The notes under the pieces: model-generated | Databases searched by the model: none | What the model was told of the DNA's origin: nothing | Seen by the model: the letters and a program-made list of their open reading frames with translations, nothing else | Made by a program: the position numbers and the translations under genes | Shown here: in pieces, positions 12,901-24,900 of the stretch | Position numbering within the stretch: position 1 is the stretch's first letter | Layout: each line of letters starts with the position of its first letter | Source of the DNA: Malus domestica | Taxonomy: Eukaryota; Streptophyta; Magnoliopsida; Rosales; Rosaceae | Assembly (NCBI RefSeq): GCF_042453785.1 | Contig: NC_091673.1 | Coordinates: forward strand, 1,123,501 to 1,187,500 | Direction of reading: 5' to 3' | Length of the DNA stretch: 64,000 nt

Positions 12901-14753
12901 AGACAATCAGTGTCTTTCATGATCCTCAGTTGGCCATTAATGGCTTCTCAACCACAAAATCAAAAGATGTATGTAGGTTCTACTATATATTGCACTACTA
13001 ATATGGATATATACTACTCATTTTAATGAAAGGAGCATGCATTAGGGAAAATTAATCAGTCAATTAAAAGATTAGCAGTACTTGTCATGACGACGTGGCA
13101 GATGAATTTTGCAGGGTATTAGTGTGATATTCTATAAAAAAGGAGGCGATCTGCTGGCCAGCAGCCACTACGAGTGGCTTCTCACAGCTCCATCAATGCC
13201 GGACGCAATTCAGTTTAGTTTCATTCCGATCACTTCTCTGCTCAAAGATGTGCCAGGCAAGGGTTTCCTGTCGCATGCCATCAACCTCTATCTTCGATGT
13301 AAGTTCAATTTATTTGTAATGCCTTTTGCGTTCTTAACTAGTTTTCATCACATGAGTTAACCCAGTTAGTTAACGCACTATGCCCGCTACACCGCACCAT
13401 ATTCAATTCCCCTTTTCTGTTAATTAGAGTAATTCATAACATTGCTTAATTTATCCTTTTAATTTTGTATGTGTTACTTGCAGACAAGCCTCCAATAGAT
13501 GATCTGCAGTACTTTCTGGACTTTCAAACCCACAAACTTTGGGCTCCTGTTCTCAATGGGTTGGCTCTAGGCCCAGCCTCCAATAGGAAGACTCGGTCCC
13601 CTGCAATCCACGTCAACCGGATGGGTCCTAAACTATATGTAAACTCTGCGCAAGTTAGGGTTGCATTTAGGCCTGTCACGGGGATGCGCTTGTATCTTGA
13701 GGGCAGGAAAGCCAACAGGTACTAGTACTTCTGCATGAAATTCAATTAATTATCACGTAATCAACTTTCGTTATTTACTGTTTGTACTTAATTTTAAATA
13801 AAAAAATTCAAAATGACTTTTAGTCGCAGAATATACGATGAACATATAAAATATGAGAATCCCTGAGATCCTTACGGATAGAATCCGGATGGGATCCAAA
13901 TCCTAAAAAATGGGATAGAAAGGGATGATAAGTGTCAAAATCCAATAAAGTGATAAACTGGAATTGTTGATCACGATGAGAAACCCTAATAGTACAACGT
14001 TATCAAGCTATGTACATAATGATGAAAAATGCCTTACTGTTACCTGATCTCAGGCTAGCCGTCCACCTCCAACATCTATCAAACACACCATTCATGTTGC
14101 AAAACAAGATAGATGACACACCAACATGGCGAGGATCGGATGAAATTGCCGACGACCGCTACTTTGAAGCCATAAACCGGAAAAAGATTTCCCATGTGTG
14201 CACTGTACCGGTAAAATACGACCCCAAATGGATGTCGTCCAAGAAAGATGCGTCCTTCATAGTGTCCGGGGTCCAGCTTGTTGTAAAGAAGCATGACACA
14301 AAGAATGTCCTCCATCTTCGGCTCTTGTTCTCCAAAGTCTCAGATCATTTCGTTGTCCAATCAAATTGGACTGAACCACCGTCGGAACATTCCCAAAAGT
14401 CGTCATCGTCCGGTCTCTTCAGTGCCATAAGTACATCGATTTCGGGGAGTAATTGGTCGAGAGATAGAGTACTGCCCGATGATGATCGAGTGATTGTGGA
14501 TTCGAGTGTGTTCCCGACAGGGCCTCCGGTGCCGCTGCAGTTACAAAAGTTTGTGAAGTACGTGGACATGTCACATCTGTGTAGGGGCCCACAAGACGGT
14601 CCAGGGTATTGGTTGGTCACTGGAGCTAGGCTCAACTTAGTGAAGGGGAAGATAAGTTTGCAAGTCAAGTTCTCTTTGTTAAACTTATGTTCACCATCAC
14701 CATCAGTCACCCTCCGAGATTTGATGTACAACGTTGTGGATTTGGAAGCATAA
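9912..14753 (+). CDS. MACPF domain-containing protein (At1g14780-like, CAD1/NSL1 family)
   Basis: Seven exons: 9912-10163, 10296-10537, 12245-12446, 12894-12968, 13115-13298, 13484-13718 and 14054-14753. All junctions are GT-AG and the joined frame is 1890 nt (629 aa). The protein begins MSGDDHSMIVERALNSLGKG. The MACPF signature Y-G-T-H-x6-G-G is intact at residues 170-182 (YGTHIVVGLSVGG), with the remaining MACPF fold through about residue 330. Residues 330-629 are the plant-specific C-terminal region, including SHVCTVPVKYDPKW and LCRGPQDGPGYWLVTGARL. Length matches the plant family (about 560-630 aa). Relatives CAD1 and NSL1 restrain salicylate-dependent cell death in Arabidopsis, but this closer At1g14780-type lineage is less characterised. 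There is no signal peptide or membrane helix. Introns 2, 3 and 6 carry MITE-like insertions. ATG choice: an in-frame upstream stretch exists, but MSGDD follows the likely leader and matches the family start. Confidence 0.93.
11511..11743. mobile_element. GCTCGTTTGG-type MITE in MACPF intron 2
   Basis: The left end GGGCTCGTTTAGAAGTACTT and right end ATTTCCAAACAATCTC are imperfect inverted repeats. The interior has the AAAGCACTTTAAGTG and TTACTAAGGATTGGTTTC motifs shared with copies at 26863-27133 and 47436-47668. It is non-coding. The flanks suggest a hAT-like non-autonomous family, but no clear target duplication is visible. Confidence 0.6.
12595..12805. mobile_element. Foldback MITE in MACPF intron 3
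   Basis: The two halves are near-perfect reverse complements over about 90 bp each. The left arm reads GCTTAAGGGGAGGGATCCCC, then AAATGGGGACACGCTCCCC and ACCGTTAGATT. The right arm carries AATCCAACGGT, GGGGAGCGTGTCCCCATTT and GGATCCTTCCCCTTAAGC. The short loop contains AGTTGAGATT repeats. Transcribed intron RNA would fold into one long hairpin. Confidence 0.75.
13800..13905. repeat. Partial GGATCC-family MITE in MACPF intron 6
   Basis: AATATACGATGAACATATA followed by GAGATCCTTACGGATAGAA and GGATGGGATCC matches the right half of the element at 7210-7403. The left half is not recognisable. Confidence 0.4.
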
Positions 14754-16849
14754 TTTTTTAATTCTTTGGTAAACTATAGCACAAAAGCTATCTAGCTTAT
14801 ACTCTCTTGAGTTTGTCGCTCTAAAAATGTATAGAGTGTAGAGTAATACTTTAAGAGAGTTTTATTTTACAAGGTTGTAGATAATTCAAATTTATCGGAC
14901 TCTTATTTCTTAATACATTTTCAGAATAATTTGAGTGCACTTGTAAGTAACTATCCCCTAAACCTTAAAATTCTAATTCAACCGATTGCGTGTGATTTTT
15001 TCACTATATTGGCCGCATTCTTGAATTCGAGTTCAAATTAATCTCTTTTTAAACTATCGTGTGTATAAAAACAAAAGCCGAAAAACTAGAAAGATAGCCA
15101 ACTCTTAAAGGGTTTATATGCCCCTACTACGGTTGCTAAGATTTACTTAGTAAATTAGATAGTGCATATATATACATATATTAATCATGATCCCCCACAC
15201 TACGACACCCAACCTACCTGCCTACGACCGTGTCCATATAATAGGCAGTATCTATTCTGCCATACAATTACAAAGCTAGAGCTACGGCGAATCTTTTGTC
15301 TCCAACCTTAATTATATTACTCCGTTAATTGGTGCTTTATTTTAGATCACAATATCGAATACGATTAATAATTTAATTAGGTGCTACATCCATGGTGATT
15401 GGTGAGGACCACCATATGCTTTAGCAGATGAAAATATTTTTTTTTAAGCAGAGCACCCGTAAAATATGAGTTCCATAACAAGTAGTCAAGAACACAAACA
15501 CAATATTACCTCAGGTAACCGTTAATAATCTTGAAATCTAAACCCTAAATTAACGTTGTTGGCATGCTGGCTACAGTTATTTAACCTGCTTCCTTAAAGT
15601 CAACAAATCCAGGGACACACCATTTCGTAAGCAAATGATCTAATATTCAAACCTGCTCAAACACACATGCATTACATATAATGGCGAATAAAATTCCACA
15701 TCGAAGCTAAGTGGTTAAGTTAAATATAATATCGGTAATGTTAGGAAATATTATCAACATTAATTTAGGAAATATCTAAAGAAGTAGCCATCTATTTAGT
15801 GTTGTTGAGATGAAGAGTTACTGTCAATAGCCTGTAAAAAAATGGAGAATGGCGCAAGGGCAAACTGAGATTAGTGCTTCAAGCTTTAGAAAGTTGTCAT
15901 GTTGTCATGTCGTTTTATGTTAAGCTTCTGTAATATATAAATATAGCATGGTCCATAACCCTAGCTAGCTAGCTAGCTAGCTAGCTCTTAATCTCACTCT
16001 CACCAAATTGTCAATATATTTAAGGATGATGATCGTCTATCTGGCCACATTTATATTTATGCTAATCGTACACTTAATTTGTTTAAAATACTTACTAATT
16101 ACTGAAACCCAACAAACCCTAAAAGTGGTCCTCGATCAGCCGAACATTTCAAATATACATGTATATGTTCTATGTATGGCTAGCGCCTTCCCTCTAACCT
16201 GCAGTATTATCATCGATCCTTTTTAAATAAATAATAATAAACATGAATTTTTTTTTTTCAAGAACAATCTTGAAATTTGAAGTGATAATACAATTAACTT
16301 GGCTATAATTATGTTTATGTTAACGTATATGCTGGGTTACATATATATGTCATATACGCGGTTCATTACATGGCCAAAATGCACGCTTTGAATATGAAAA
16401 GGACGGCAAAAAATAGAAAAAGAAAAAGGTTTGGAGAAAATCAGGATTCATTAATTTAAAAGCAAGCAAATTCTTGACAAAGGTTTTGCACAGAATTACA
16501 AATGCTCGTTATATAGATTCATATGGTTGACCCTGAGAAAGATTTACTTTGCCCTATATAGATTACATGTAATTGTTTAAACTAGGAAATGATATATGCT
16601 GACAAAAAAAAAATGTTTTAAATATTATTCAAGTGTATTTGTCTTTCTAAATATAAAAAGTTTGGACTTTAGAATGCAAATAAAAATTTTAGAGTACCAA
16701 TAACAATTTTATCTATATATATTTGACTTATTTTCCCAGTTTATTTAAAAGTGTGAAATAACAGATTGAGGTCTTTGTAATTAATATAAGGTAGTGGTGG
16801 TACCAACACGTTGCATGAGCATTTGTTCCCCTTGGTCCTTGAGTTGTTC
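14754..16849. other. Spacer between MACPF and methyltransferase genes
   Basis: About 2.1 kb of AT-rich DNA without a supported gene. A (CTAG)n microsatellite occupies about 15961-15986. Short frames here show no family motif. The first 200 bp probably hold the MACPF 3' UTR. Confidence 0.5.
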
Positions 16850-16856
16850 TATATAA
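16850..16856 (+). promoter_or_regulatory. TATA box of the methyltransferase gene
   Basis: TTCTATATAATCCCACG sits 72 bp before the ATG. It is followed by a C/A-rich leader (CTCATTCTTCACAAATC) typical of plant transcription starts, giving a leader of about 40 nt. Confidence 0.55.
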
Positions 16857-16921
16857 TCCCACGCCTACTAATCTCATTCTTCACAAATCAAATCTACTTG
16901 CCTCTATAAGCTTCTAATTAT

Positions 16922-19666
16922 ATGGCAGAAGGGGATCGAACGATGTTGTCGGGTTCAGCTGATCCCATGAATCTCAACGGAGATCATGAAAATAGAGCGA
17001 AACCGGTCACAGGTCCGCTGCCTATGAACGGTGGAAATGGCACTTACAGCTACTCCAAGAACTCCTCCTACCAGGTATAAATCCCATGATTTAATATGTA
17101 TTTAGTTTTTTTTGTTTGTTTGTAAATATATATCATGCATATCATGTATGCATGAAACCCTAGCTATGTAATGCATGACCTCGACTTTACCAACTAATAT
17201 TATGATCATGTGCATGCTATACATATACACATATATATACACGAAGTTTCATTCTCCTAGACTCATGGTTCAAAGAAATTATGATCAACCACCGTTCGAT
17301 CTCAAATGGTAGGTGATCATTTAATTTTTGTTGTTGCACTTTAAAGTCGAATAGTGAATGACCATAATTTTCTTAAAACATGCGGTCAAGGAGAATGGGA
17401 GTTTATACAGACATGCATGATATATAGTTTCTATATCAAGCTTCAGTTTTGGTTTTCATTCGTTGCCGAGACCGTATGGCGCCCATGTATATATTTGCTA
17501 CCTACAAGCCTAGCTAGCTAATTCCTTGCCCTACGATCTTGCCTTTTGTTTTTTTCTTAAATTCTTAGAATACCAGGGAATAAAGGGCAAAAGAACAATT
17601 CTGTATTTGGGAGTTTTACTTCTTCTTTTTTTTCTTTCTTTTTTTCATAAATTTTGACAATATAATCAGCTCCATCCATTTGCATATCGGGTTCTCCATT
17701 AACATCCGAATATGTGTTTTAAAATTAACAATTAGACATTGGTTGCTTTCCTATAAAGATTGGATTCACCTCCACTATAATATGGATGGTACTGAAATTT
17801 TTGTAACATTGCAATTGTGATACATCGTCATTTAAAATCATCATCATTGCCATATTGGGTATAAGTAAGGTAATCTTAGTTTTAGGTTGCCCCCACTAAA
17901 AGAAATTTCCAACTCCATCCCTGACTATTAACATATTGGTTTATTAGAATGTTGGACGGACAAAACGAATTCATATCCTTTGGTTTTGTATTTTTTAGAA
18001 TTAGTACTATTTCAGATACGAGCTTAGGCATGTTGGTTTATAGAGCAATTTGCTTCTCTTCTGCACTCAAGTTTAAATCATTCTCCTCATAATTTAGATG
18101 AATTTAGTGTAAAATTTCACTTGTATTAGGTTAATGGTACCGTTAATTTTGTAGAAAGAATCTGCTGATCTTGAGAAGGGAAAAATCATTGAGGAAATTG
18201 AGGAGAAGCTTGATATGAAAAAACTCTCATCTTTTTCAAACACCATTTGTCTAGCAGACTTGGGATGTTCCACTGGACCAAACACTTTCATGATAATTCA
18301 AGAAATACTAGAAGCTATGCAACGCAAACACCGATCCCAATTATCCCAATCATGTCCCAAAGCTGATCAACAGTACTCTGATGATCATCAAATGCCTGAA
18401 TTTCAAGTCTTCTTTAACGACCTAGAGGCGAATGACTTCAATACCCTCTTCACCTCTCTCCCACAAGACAGGAAATACTTTGCAGCCGGCGTGCCCGGTT
18501 CTTTCCATCGCCGTTTGTTTCCCGAGTCGTCTATCCACTTTGTACATACCTCATCTAGTCTTCATTGGATCTCCAAGTCGCCTGAAGTATTGCAAAACAA
18601 GGACTCTCCGGCGTGGAACAAGGGCAGGATTCATTACACAAGTGCCCCGGATGAAGTGGTTGATGCTTACGCGGCGCAGTTTGCCGAGGACATGAAGAAC
18701 TTTTTGAATGTTAGGGCCACAGAGCTTGTGCCTGGAGGAATGATGGTAATGATCTTGTCTGGAATCCCCAAAGGGATGCCTTATTCTGAAATCCCAGCGG
18801 GTATGTTGTACAATTGTATATCGTCTAGCCTCATGGATATGGCAAAAGAGGTAATATCGATAACTCATTATTTATAAGCTCCTATAATTTACATTGAAAT
18901 ATTAAAATAACTTTGGTGTGTGTGTTAAAGGATATCACATAATGGACAAAAACAATGAAAGTCGAATTTCACAAGCTGAGGCTCTAAAAAGTGAAGAGAC
19001 GCCAACAAGTGTTTTTACTTGAAAATATATGTTGATAGAACTTTTTACAATTCTTTAGGAAAGAAAAAATTCACTAACTGAAATGTCTTTATTGCTCTCT
19101 AATAAAAAATGTTTTTATTTTTGATATTTGAAGCAGAACCATAGATTTTCCTTCTCTAATTTTTTCCTCAAGGAGGTGTTTTAGAAAATAAAATAATTGT
19201 TGACCCACGTACATAATAATTAAAAAGAATAACATAATTATATACAGTTAAAACAGAGATGACTAGAAAAGAACAATTGTATAAATTCATGTTGGAAAAT
19301 GTTGTATTTCCTTTTCTTCCACAGGGAATAATTGAAGAAAGTGAAGTGGATTCCTTCAACTTGCCATATTATGCAGCCTCGTTAGAGGAGATGGAGGAGA
19401 TAGTAGAGAAAAACGGGTGTTTTAAGATAGAGAGAATGGAGTCGTCAAACCCAGCAGCATGGCTGCAAAATCGTCCAGTTGACATACCAACTTTGGTGAA
19501 ACATGTAAGGGCTGCAGTGGAGGGGATGTTTGCCAGACACTTTGGAAGTGAGGTCATGGATGAAATGTTCGGAAGAGTGACCGATAAACTTCTAGACATT
19601 TCCGACCTCGTAAACTCACGGCGCGACGAGAAAAGTCAGTTGCTTGCTGTTCTCAAACGCAAATGA
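16922..19666 (+). CDS. SABATH-family carboxyl methyltransferase
   Basis: Three exons, 16922-17074, 18155-18850 and 19325-19666, join in phase 0 to 396 aa. The family transfers methyl groups from S-adenosylmethionine to carboxyls of small molecules (salicylate, jasmonate, loganate, IAA, gibberellins). Seen here: the N-terminal SAM/substrate motif MNGGNGTYSYSKNSSYQ (residues 35-51), motif I ADLGCSTGPNTF (85-96), the FFNDLEANDFN segment (137-147), VPGSFHRRLFP (164-174) and the substrate-pocket strip SSSLHWIS (184-191) with the conserved Trp189. The C-terminal part has GIIEESEVDSFNLPYYAAS. His188 next to the Trp is shared with jasmonate- and loganate-type enzymes; salicylate enzymes usually have Met there. 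Overall pattern recalls the loganate/farnesoate-like clade, but the substrate cannot be fixed from sequence. The N-terminus is about 30 residues longer than usual, starting at the first ATG after the TATA box; M35 is a possible alternative start. Confidence 0.9.
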
Positions 19667-19972
19667 TTCTGACTAAAACTGAAATATTATTGCTTCATCA
19701 TCTTATTCAAGAAAATAAAAGGGAACAAAAGGAGAGAGATTGGAATTCATCATCAAACGTAAATGCTAGTGTGTACTTGATAAAGCCTTATCCCAATTAT
19801 CGTCAAAATACTTATATTTATTTTTCTTTTGTCGTCTACAGAAACAATCATTACAACAACAAACCCTTATTCCACTAAATTTTGTACAACAACATGATAA
19901 TTCAAGAATTTCAAACTAACCGTCATTATAGAATTTTCTATTTTTTAATCATCATTAAAATCAAATCAACCC
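19667..19972. other. 3' flank of the methyltransferase gene
   Basis: Likely 3' UTR and spacer. AAAATAAAAGG near 19711 is a possible near-upstream polyadenylation element. No further gene. Confidence 0.4.
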
Positions 19973-19975
19973 TTA

Positions 19976-21041
19976 GAGCACTTCCACCGGGGTGCAAATG
20001 TGCCAGCACCCAGTCAAAAAACCAAGCTGGGGGTCAGTCCATTCACTCCAGCCCACAAACTTGCCTGGCACCCAGCCCAAGCCAGGTAACAGACCAGCCC
20101 ATTTTTGACAGACCCAGAGACCAGCCTATTTGGCTAACGCGTGCAGTTCACTCGCGAGTGGGCGCGAGTAGGGGACATGGGTGCAGGCGGCGAGGCCCGC
20201 TGTCAGCCCACTTGTTCTTCACCCGGAAGTAGGCGACATGGCCCTCTCAATGCTATTAGATTTCCAACGGCTAGTTTTTCTCGACCGTTGGATTTCCAAC
20301 ATTAAAAAAAATTTAAATTTTACTTTTAAAATAGACCGTCCAATCACATATTAACGGTCCACCTTTTTTTCCCCAAAAATAAAAATAAAAAGGCCCAACG
20401 GTCAGAATTATGACTGTTGGCCACGTGCCAGCTCCTTGGCTCTTGGATTTGAATATTTTTCAAATTCAACGGTCCAGATTAATTAACTACATTAAAAATT
20501 ATTAAAAATTATGAAAAAATACAGAATTTTTTTTTAAAAATACATAAAATTTTAAATTTTTTTTTCTATAAATTATTGCAAACAGGAAGTGACACGTGGC
20601 GCGTCGAGATTGGTTGAAAATCTTATCGAAAATCTATCCATAAAATAGTATGTTCGGATAATGACACGTGGCGTAATAAGATTGGTTGAAAATCTTATCA
20701 TAATCTTGGCTAAATTATTGTAAACAAATAGTGACACGTGGCGCATCGGGATTGGTTGCAAATCTAAGCGGAAATATATTCACATAATAGTACGTTCGGA
20801 TAATGACACGTGGCGTTACGAGATTGGTTAAAAATCTTATCCGAAATTAAAACTATTTTATTTATTTATTCTTTTTATAAAATATTTTAAATGGGTTGGA
20901 TGCCAGCGCATTTTGTAGGAGTGGAGATCGTTTGTGCCAGCGCATTTTTTTAGAGGTGGAGATGCTTTGGTCTATTATTGTTCGCTTGAGTGGATAAATG
21001 CGCTGGGTCCTGGCGTAAAGTCTTTAGGAGTGGAATTGCTC
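19976..21041. mobile_element. Harbinger-like non-autonomous element
   Basis: The ends are inverted repeats: GAGCACTTCCACC on the left, and GGAGTGGAATTGCTC on the right, which reads GAGCAATTCCACTCC in reverse. Both sides are flanked by TTA (19973-19975 and 21042-21044), the 3-bp target duplication typical of PIF/Harbinger elements. The interior is non-coding. It is GC-rich on the left (CCAGC repeats), AT-rich with tandem repeats in the middle, and has repeated GTGCCAGCGCATTTT and GTGGAGATC-type motifs on the right. The element lies between the methyltransferase and a broken RDR1 exon. Confidence 0.65.
20569..20852. repeat. Two 142-bp tandem units with four ACGTG motifs
   Basis: Unit 1 starts TAAATTATTGCAAAC (20569) and unit 2 starts TAAATTATTGTAAAC (20711). 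Each unit has two sub-halves with GACACGTGGC followed by a GATTGGTTGAAAATCTTATC-like stretch. The GACACGTGGC copies start at 20591, 20663, 20733 and 20805, 70-72 bp apart. CACGTGGC is a G-box/ABRE-type core bound by plant bZIP and bHLH factors. Whether it acts here is unknown. Confidence 0.8.
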
Positions 21042-21101
21042 TTAGGAAAAAAAAATTAAAATTGAGCATAACCACATGATCTTCAAGAGTAATAGCCTGC
21101 A

Positions 21102-21247
21102 TTCTGACATCGTGATCCAATTCTATAGTTGGTGCTGGGGTATAATCCTTATGTTGGATTTGTCTCTGAGGAATCAATTCTTGGTCCCAATAGACAAAGT
21201 AGATATCTCCATCAAGATCACTTCCTGAACATTCATTTGGATGAGTT
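21102..21247 (-). pseudogene. Stand-alone duplicate of RDR1 exon 3
   Basis: The reverse strand reads HPNECSGSDLDGDIYFVYWD and then YTPAPTIELDHDV without a stop, a close copy of exon 3 (catalytic loop) of the RDR1 gene at 21978-26766. Similarity continues a short way into the donor-side intron (ATCTTCAAGAGTAATA matches TATTGAAGAGTATTA). The acceptor side has lost its AG context (CTAAC became TTAATG on the plus strand). No exon 1, 2 or 4 copies occur nearby, so it cannot encode a polymerase. It ends about 60 bp from the Harbinger-like element. Confidence 0.85.
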
Positions 21248-21977
21248 TAATGATGGAACCCAAATGCAGAACCATTTTTACATGTGGTCTAATATTGAGA
21301 GTTTAATATGTTTAGTTTCCTTCAATATCTGTACCTAAATAAAGCAGCAAGGGTAGTGAAAAAATTGCATGTCTTGTGCAATATACTATTGTGTAAAAAT
21401 TTCCCATAATTTGATTAATATACATTTAGACATAATGCAATTTTTCATCTCATCCTTTAAAGACTCATTTATAGAAATTCGATGAGAAAAAAGGTTGAAA
21501 TAACATTTTATACTTATTTTCAATGTTGTATGAGAATGTATTACTATTTTAAGTAGACGGCACATAAAAATTTATGATTTTGCCGTTGAAATGCTTTGAG
21601 AATGGATATTTTATAAATTACTTCATAATGCATCCATTTACAAAGCATTTCATAAATTGCAAGAGACTTTCCATAAAATATCAATTTACAAAGCAATTCA
21701 TATATTGCAAGAAACTTGAAACTCAAATCATTACAAGCATTTATCCTTACATATGATATCTTATGCTATCACATACTTGCATCTCAGTAAACGTTCTATC
21801 CAGGAAAGTACATCGAGCTTTCAAACCAACTTTCGAGTGTCAGAAACAAGAAACCGAAGATCAATCCATTATTATATTATACAACAAGCAAAATACACTC
21901 AAATTTTACCATCAGCATAAGCAATTTACGAGCTTACCCCATCACCAAGAAACAAACATCAAAAACTTCCAACTTTC
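21248..21977. other. 3' flank of RDR1 copy A
   Basis: Contains a short repeated motif (CATTTACAAAGCATTTCATAA and ATTTACAAAGCAATTCATA near 21632 and 21683) and probable 3' UTR of RDR1-A. No other gene is seen. Confidence 0.4.
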
Positions 21978-24900
21978 TCAACTCAAATGCAACCCATCCC
22001 AGAATTGGCTTTCTAGAGATGACATGCGTATACTTGCTTTATCCTTTTTGATGAGGACGAGCTTGTCATAAACGCACCATGGAAAGCTGATGAAATGGTC
22101 ACGATTCAGCCCCTCGTTGTATGTACCAAAATAATCAGGATGATATGTGACATGGTACCAAGCTGAAGCTTTGGCATATACATCATCAGCTCCGGAATCT
22201 AAACCAGTTCCCTTCTCATTGAACCACGCCCTAGCTTCCTTCCTCAACGATCTCACAGCCACGTTTATAGACTCTGCATCCCGCCTCTTAGTGAAAGATT
22301 TTGACATTCTCATAACACTCCCACTAAGTATTTCAGCCTCTGTCTTGATCCCATAATACTCCATCAGATTTCCCAACTTGTAATCATAATTGCCCTTGTA
22401 ATAGATAGCATCTTCAATGTAATCCTCATAGCCATCAACTACCATGTCAGAGTCGTATGACTGCTTCGCCACTTGACGAGTGAAGGATGTGATAGAGCTT
22501 TCATGAGGCGCAATGTCCTTCACCTCACGAAAAAGAGCTCCAATTACATTGGATGACTGATAGGTGGGTTTGTCAAGTTTTTCCATGAAATCTGGATATT
22601 CCTTGGCATATAAATGTGGAGGTATTACAGCCGGCACACCAGTTTTTGGAAAGTCAACGGCAATTGAAAATAGCTTTGCAAGCTCTATACATTCTGCGCT
22701 CATTGCTTTTAAGGGATCTTTGTCTGCAAACACAGTGTGGGCATTGGCAATTATGCCCAAGCTATCATTGACCATGTAGTTCACAAAATATTCTTCAACT
22801 TCCTGCACCAAAAGAAAATGAAGATCAAGTATACTGGGTTTTGTTTCTTACAAAAACTGCCCTGTATGGCATGAGACAAACGAAAAGGAAAGTGAATCGA
22901 AGCGTTAGAATCACTGAAGTGTAAATACATCAAAATAAATTAAAATTAAGTTTCCCTTTCAAGCAAACATCAAAGTCAAACAAAACAAAAGAACATCAAA
23001 GCTATCATCAAGACATTTTTTCCTTTTGTGGGTCAAGAGAAACGATCAAATTCAATACTCGAAAAACACCACTAGAAGAAGTATTATGTTCAGTACTATA
23101 CTACGATCTACCAGCAACAGAAAAGAATGAGACCAGGAGCGAGAGTCAAAATTTGGATTGGTATCTTAATTACAATGTGAAAAAAAGAACTCCAAATTAC
23201 TTATTGAAGAAATTCCAAGTTTTGTACAGCAACATGATATGATGATAACTCAAGAATTTCGTATTTAGTACTTGAATTTTGAAATTCAAGTAAATTCTCA
23301 ACATGAAAAGTTAGCAAAGGCAGGTAGCCGCCTGGGCGATGCTGCTTAGTAGGTTGCTTATTGAAGAGTATTACCTCAATTGTGACATCATGATCCAATT
23401 CTATAGTTGGTGCTGGGGTGTAATCCATGGGTTCGATTTGCTTCCGAGGAATTAGTTCTTCGTCCCAACAGACATAGTAGATATCTCCATCAAGATCACT
23501 TCCCGAACATTCATTTGGATGAGGTCTAACAATATAAACAATATTTCAATCATTAAGTAATGTTTATGAGAAAGTTTTTGTACTCAATTATGCAGAAAAA
23601 CCAAGGAAAAGTAGAACTTTGTATGCAACTTAAGAATTTCTAAGAAATAGCAACTACAGAGGAAACTAAGTCCAAATTTTGAAACAGATGTTTGTAAAAA
23701 TAAAATGCAAAGCCGTACTGGTTTATCACCCGCAGAAAAGATATCGACAGAAATTGCATTCGATGGACTCAAGTACATAACGGTTATATGCATGTTAACT
23801 GGAAGATGTGATGATATTGATTTTTTCAATCGAAATCAGTGTTCTTGATTTTTACATTATATAATCTACTGCAAACACATAAAGACACAGAATGGATATT
23901 TTGAACTAAATTCACGAACTCATGATGCATTACACATTCTTACCTTGGTCCTTTTTGGGGAAAAACAACACAATCAACCATATGGTACAACTCTGGCACA
24001 TCCACAGCCTTTAAAACACGTACATCGCCAGGGTGCAAACAAGGGTTCTTAGCAACAGCTACCTTCCCCACAATAATGAATCGCTGGTTTGATGCACTTA
24101 CAGTATGCCTGTTACCAGAGAATTGCACAAACACCTCACCATATTCCAATGTTCTGGTTTCATCTAGACATCCCATCATTGCTCGTCCATCTGGAATAAA
24201 GATTCTTGTTTTCGTCCGCAACTCTAGCAACTTTGATGCCCGAAATGTTTGCAGCATCATTGAAATGAAGGGTTCAACATCAGGTTTATAACCACATATA
24301 AGCAATTCCTTCAAGCAGTTGGTAGTCTCCCCTGCAGACATCAAATCCAGAGCCTCTTGTGCTTTTAGTGGGTCAGTCAATATAGCATTCAATTGTTGTA
24401 CAGCTGCCTTTTGTTTTTTCATGAAAGCAGGATCTGGAACCCCAAGGGTGGATAAAAGACTTATCAACTGGCGGTTCAGAAAACAAGGTTGAATCTTGCT
24501 ACATGCTAAAACGTCTAACTTTGTGTTTTCTGATTCATACTTGGACATGCTCCTCCTCAATGATAATTTCATTGATGAAGTTGGATCAACGGCCACCACA
24601 CCTTTGTACCCACCATATCGAATCTGAAAGGCAGATGGAGTCCCATTAAAGCCACATTTTGAGGCCACTTTCTTAGCAAAATCAGCAGATATTTTCCCAA
24701 TCCCATCGGAGAAGACATATTTATTGTTTTCTACATCGGGAATAACTTCCATTTCATGTTTTCCAACATTTAAAGTTTCAGTGGACGAACCAAAGGATTG
24801 ACCTAATCTGGCAGCATATTTTGCTACATTTTTTATACGACGAAAATCCCCCATCCACTCTCTTATATTGGCTGCAGTAAGTCCCCGTCTTGAAGCAAAC

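Noticed and set aside
20591-20814. A CRISPR-like array of evenly spaced repeats
   Set aside because: Plant nuclear DNA; the spacers are themselves repeated, so it is a tandem duplication within a transposon.
20950-21177. A possible separate 75-aa gene on the minus strand
   Set aside because: Its recognisable part is the RDR1 exon-3 copy; the rest runs into the Harbinger-like element.
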